From NCBI GenBank assembly GCA_946538445.1, contig CAMNGO010000012.1:1-22560 (forward strand): a stretch of 22,560 nt of DNA, written 5' to 3'. Shown piece by piece: positions 21,467-22,560 of the stretch. The stretch comes from an uncultured Lachnospiraceae bacterium. Lineage in GTDB: Bacteria; Bacillota; Clostridia; Lachnospirales; Lachnospiraceae. Position 1 is the stretch's first letter; the number at the start of each line of letters is the position of its first letter. The notes under the pieces were generated by a model. The model saw only the letters and a program-made list of their open reading frames with translations, was not told the origin of the DNA and made no database searches. Made by a program: the position numbers and the translations under genes.

Positions 21467-22560
21467 TCAACGACCACTTGAGGGAGAACGTGAATCGTTC
21501 TTCCTCAAATCTATATTGGGGCAATAATCGGGGGCCGCAGCTGGCCGAACCGATCCCATTCTGGCGATAGTCCAGATGCAGAACTGTATTGCCACTTGGA
21601 ATAAGCTCATAATTATGAGCTTTTTTTGTTAATTCCTCCTCGGTAAAAACGGAAGCCTGAAAAGAGAAGGGCGTTTCTCCGAATACGATCATTCCCATTC
21701 CTTTCCATTTGCCGGATTCTCTGATCCCATCCTCATTCCGGGACTGTATCCACACATAATCACAATCATAATGACTGCCGTTTTCCTGAGGCCTGACATA
21801 ATCCTCGTGGCACTCGGCCACCGTCTGATGATAGATCCCGTGACTGCTTGCCTGATGTTTGTCCACATAAGACTCCATGGGACCCATACCATAGTACTCC
21901 AGAAAATCCATCTCTTCAGGAAGCATCAACCGAAGGCCGAACCTGGGCAGTTCCGGAAAGTCCATGTTCCGCTCCACTTCCATCTTCATCTCCAGACTTC
22001 CCTGGTCATCAATCTTCCAGATTGCGTGGATATCCATGATTCTCTGCAGACCATCTGCCAGCACACCCATCCTGGTCCGGATCTCCACTCCATCTTCCAT
22101 CCTCTCCCACTTCGTATCATAAGCCCTGGTGTAGGCACGGTCGTAACCGGCCCGAAGCCACTCCTCCTTAATATAACGGTCATTATCCGTAGGAGCCCTC
22201 CACAGACTGATCCTCATCGGTTCCCGAAGGAAAGAGATGGGGGCGAAGGAGAGGGGGTCTGACCCCATCTCATCAAACAAACCCGTCCTTTTATTATAAA
22301 TCCACCGAAAACTGCCATTGGAGCAGATCAGTCGGTTATCCGTCTCTTCTATGTGAGTGGGAATTATGGGCTCTATGGACTGTTTGGGGTGTATGGGGTC
22401 TGACCCCATTCCTGCATAAGGGGGTCTGACCCCTTTTACGACCCCTTTTATGTCCCCTTTTACCTGTAGACCTCCAAGATAGATTTCGTCAAAGCCCAGC
22501 ATGTGTCCGGCGGGGACCGGTTCCCGGGTTTCTTTCAGGTAATAGAATAGCTTGAGATAG
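21435..22560 (-). CDS. Glycoside hydrolase family 2 beta-galactosidase, C-terminal part, 5' end outside window
   Basis: The frame is open to the right edge (about 375 residues seen), so the catalytic TIM barrel with its glutamates lies outside. What remains is the Bga small-chain region: SLWRAPTDNDRYIKEEW, the well-known LWRAP(T/L)DND signature, then PRFGLRLMLPEEMDFLEYYGMGP and a C-terminal beta-sandwich. Lactose hydrolysis is the usual role. The linker before this domain is swollen by palindrome-derived sequence: residues VKGDIKGVVKGVRPPYAG, then MGSDPIH, and later DEMGSDPLS. Because the reading frame is kept, the enzyme is probably functional. The stop is inside the 3' end of the VanZ-like gene. 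Confidence 0.9.
   Translation of the reverse strand, partial: YLKLFYYLKETREPVPAGHMLGFDEIYLGGLQVKGDIKGVVKGVRPPYAGMGSDPIHPKQSIEPIIPTHIEETDNRLICSNGSFRWIYNKRTGLFDEMGSDPLSFAPISFLREPMRISLWRAPTDNDRYIKEEWLRAGYDRAYTRAYDTKWERMEDGVEIRTRMGVLADGLQRIMDIHAIWKIDDQGSLEMKMEVERNMDFPELPRFGLRLMLPEEMDFLEYYGMGPMESYVDKHQASSHGIYHQTVAECHEDYVRPQENGSHYDCDYVWIQSRNEDGIRESGKWKGMGMIVFGETPFSFQASVFTEEELTKKAHNYELIPSGNTVLHLDYRQNGIGSASCGPRLLPQYRFEEERFTFSLKWSLIRPRVFEDFL
22254..22266. repeat. 13-bp palindrome, copy 1 in beta-galactosidase gene
   Basis: GGGGTCTGACCCC; on the coding strand it reads ATG GGG TCA GAC CCC, giving M-G-S-D-P. Confidence 0.85.
22395..22407. repeat. 13-bp palindrome, copy 2 in beta-galactosidase gene
   Basis: Extended by flanking AT on both sides to a 17-bp palindrome (22393-22409); again encodes M-G-S-D-P. 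Confidence 0.85.
22421..22433. repeat. 13-bp palindrome, copy 3 in beta-galactosidase gene
   Basis: The same core read in another frame (G-V-R-P), 13 bp from copy 2 and fused to the tandem repeat at 22428. Confidence 0.85.
22428..22463. repeat. Three 12-bp in-frame tandem repeats in beta-galactosidase gene
   Basis: GACCCCTTTTAC, GACCCCTTTTAT and GTCCCCTTTTAC in direct succession. Each unit begins with the right half of the palindrome and encodes a four-residue (V/D)-(V/I)-K-G unit on the minus strand, so unit-number changes keep the frame. Confidence 0.88.

Noticed and set aside
22395..22463. CRISPR-like short repeats at the right end
   Set aside because: Repeats are 12-13 bp, inside a coding frame, without spacers of uniform length and no cas genes.

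Overview
The window looks like a chromosomal stretch of a low-to-mid GC Bacillota, class Clostridia, most probably a Lachnospiraceae-type gut anaerobe. This rests on strong AGGAGG-type ribosome sites, SigA-like promoters, a monoderm-style short secretion accessory, TPP and preQ1-I riboswitches, and a typical clostridial mix of genes. It is an inference from gene content; no rRNA or tRNA is present to anchor it.

Layout, left to right. (1) An N-acetylmuramoyl-L-alanine amidase cut by the left edge lies downstream of a malic enzyme (both minus). A stand-alone STAS protein (plus) follows, with its own promoter and terminator. (2) Positions 2822-9467 hold an accessory export locus. It comprises two NHLM/NHLP-type bacteriocin-export ABC proteins (one with a C39 peptidase), a very short HlyD-like accessory, an ECF sigma factor, two paralogous mini-proteins ending a leader-like segment in L-x3-D-L-x2-(L/V)-N-A-A, and an unlisted 49-residue cationic peptide gene on the opposite strand. 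(3) The queD-queE-folE-queC operon makes preQ0 from GTP and is preceded by a preQ1-I riboswitch with terminator. (4) A TPP-riboswitch operon encodes TenA and a thiamine-pyrimidine type ABC importer with two different permeases. (5) An rsmJ - NUDIX - ABC-F group lies downstream of an L,D-transpeptidase gene. (6) A divergent VanZ-like membrane protein and the C-terminal part of a GH2 beta-galactosidase, cut by the right edge, close the window.

The most interesting part is region 2. Two promoters on opposite strands carry the same ungapped three-block signature, TTTATCCCTCC-N10-TTCGTA-N7-GTGTAA. One drives the 49-residue peptide and the other drives the first leader-like mini-protein. The TTCGTA block resembles the CGTA -10 element of ECF promoters, so both are probably read by the ECF sigma encoded between them. 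The mini-protein gene ends inside an intrinsic terminator, and a SigA-type promoter then restarts transcription for the exporter. No modification enzyme, known precursor family or membrane anti-sigma gene is visible. I propose an ECF-controlled peptide export or signalling system whose cargo is the small proteins themselves; the function is inference.

A second oddity is a 13-bp palindrome, GGGGTC(A/T)GACCCC. It is found only inside coding sequence: three copies in the beta-galactosidase, one with an attached 12-bp in-frame tandem repeat, and one in the ABC-F gene, always at domain linkers.
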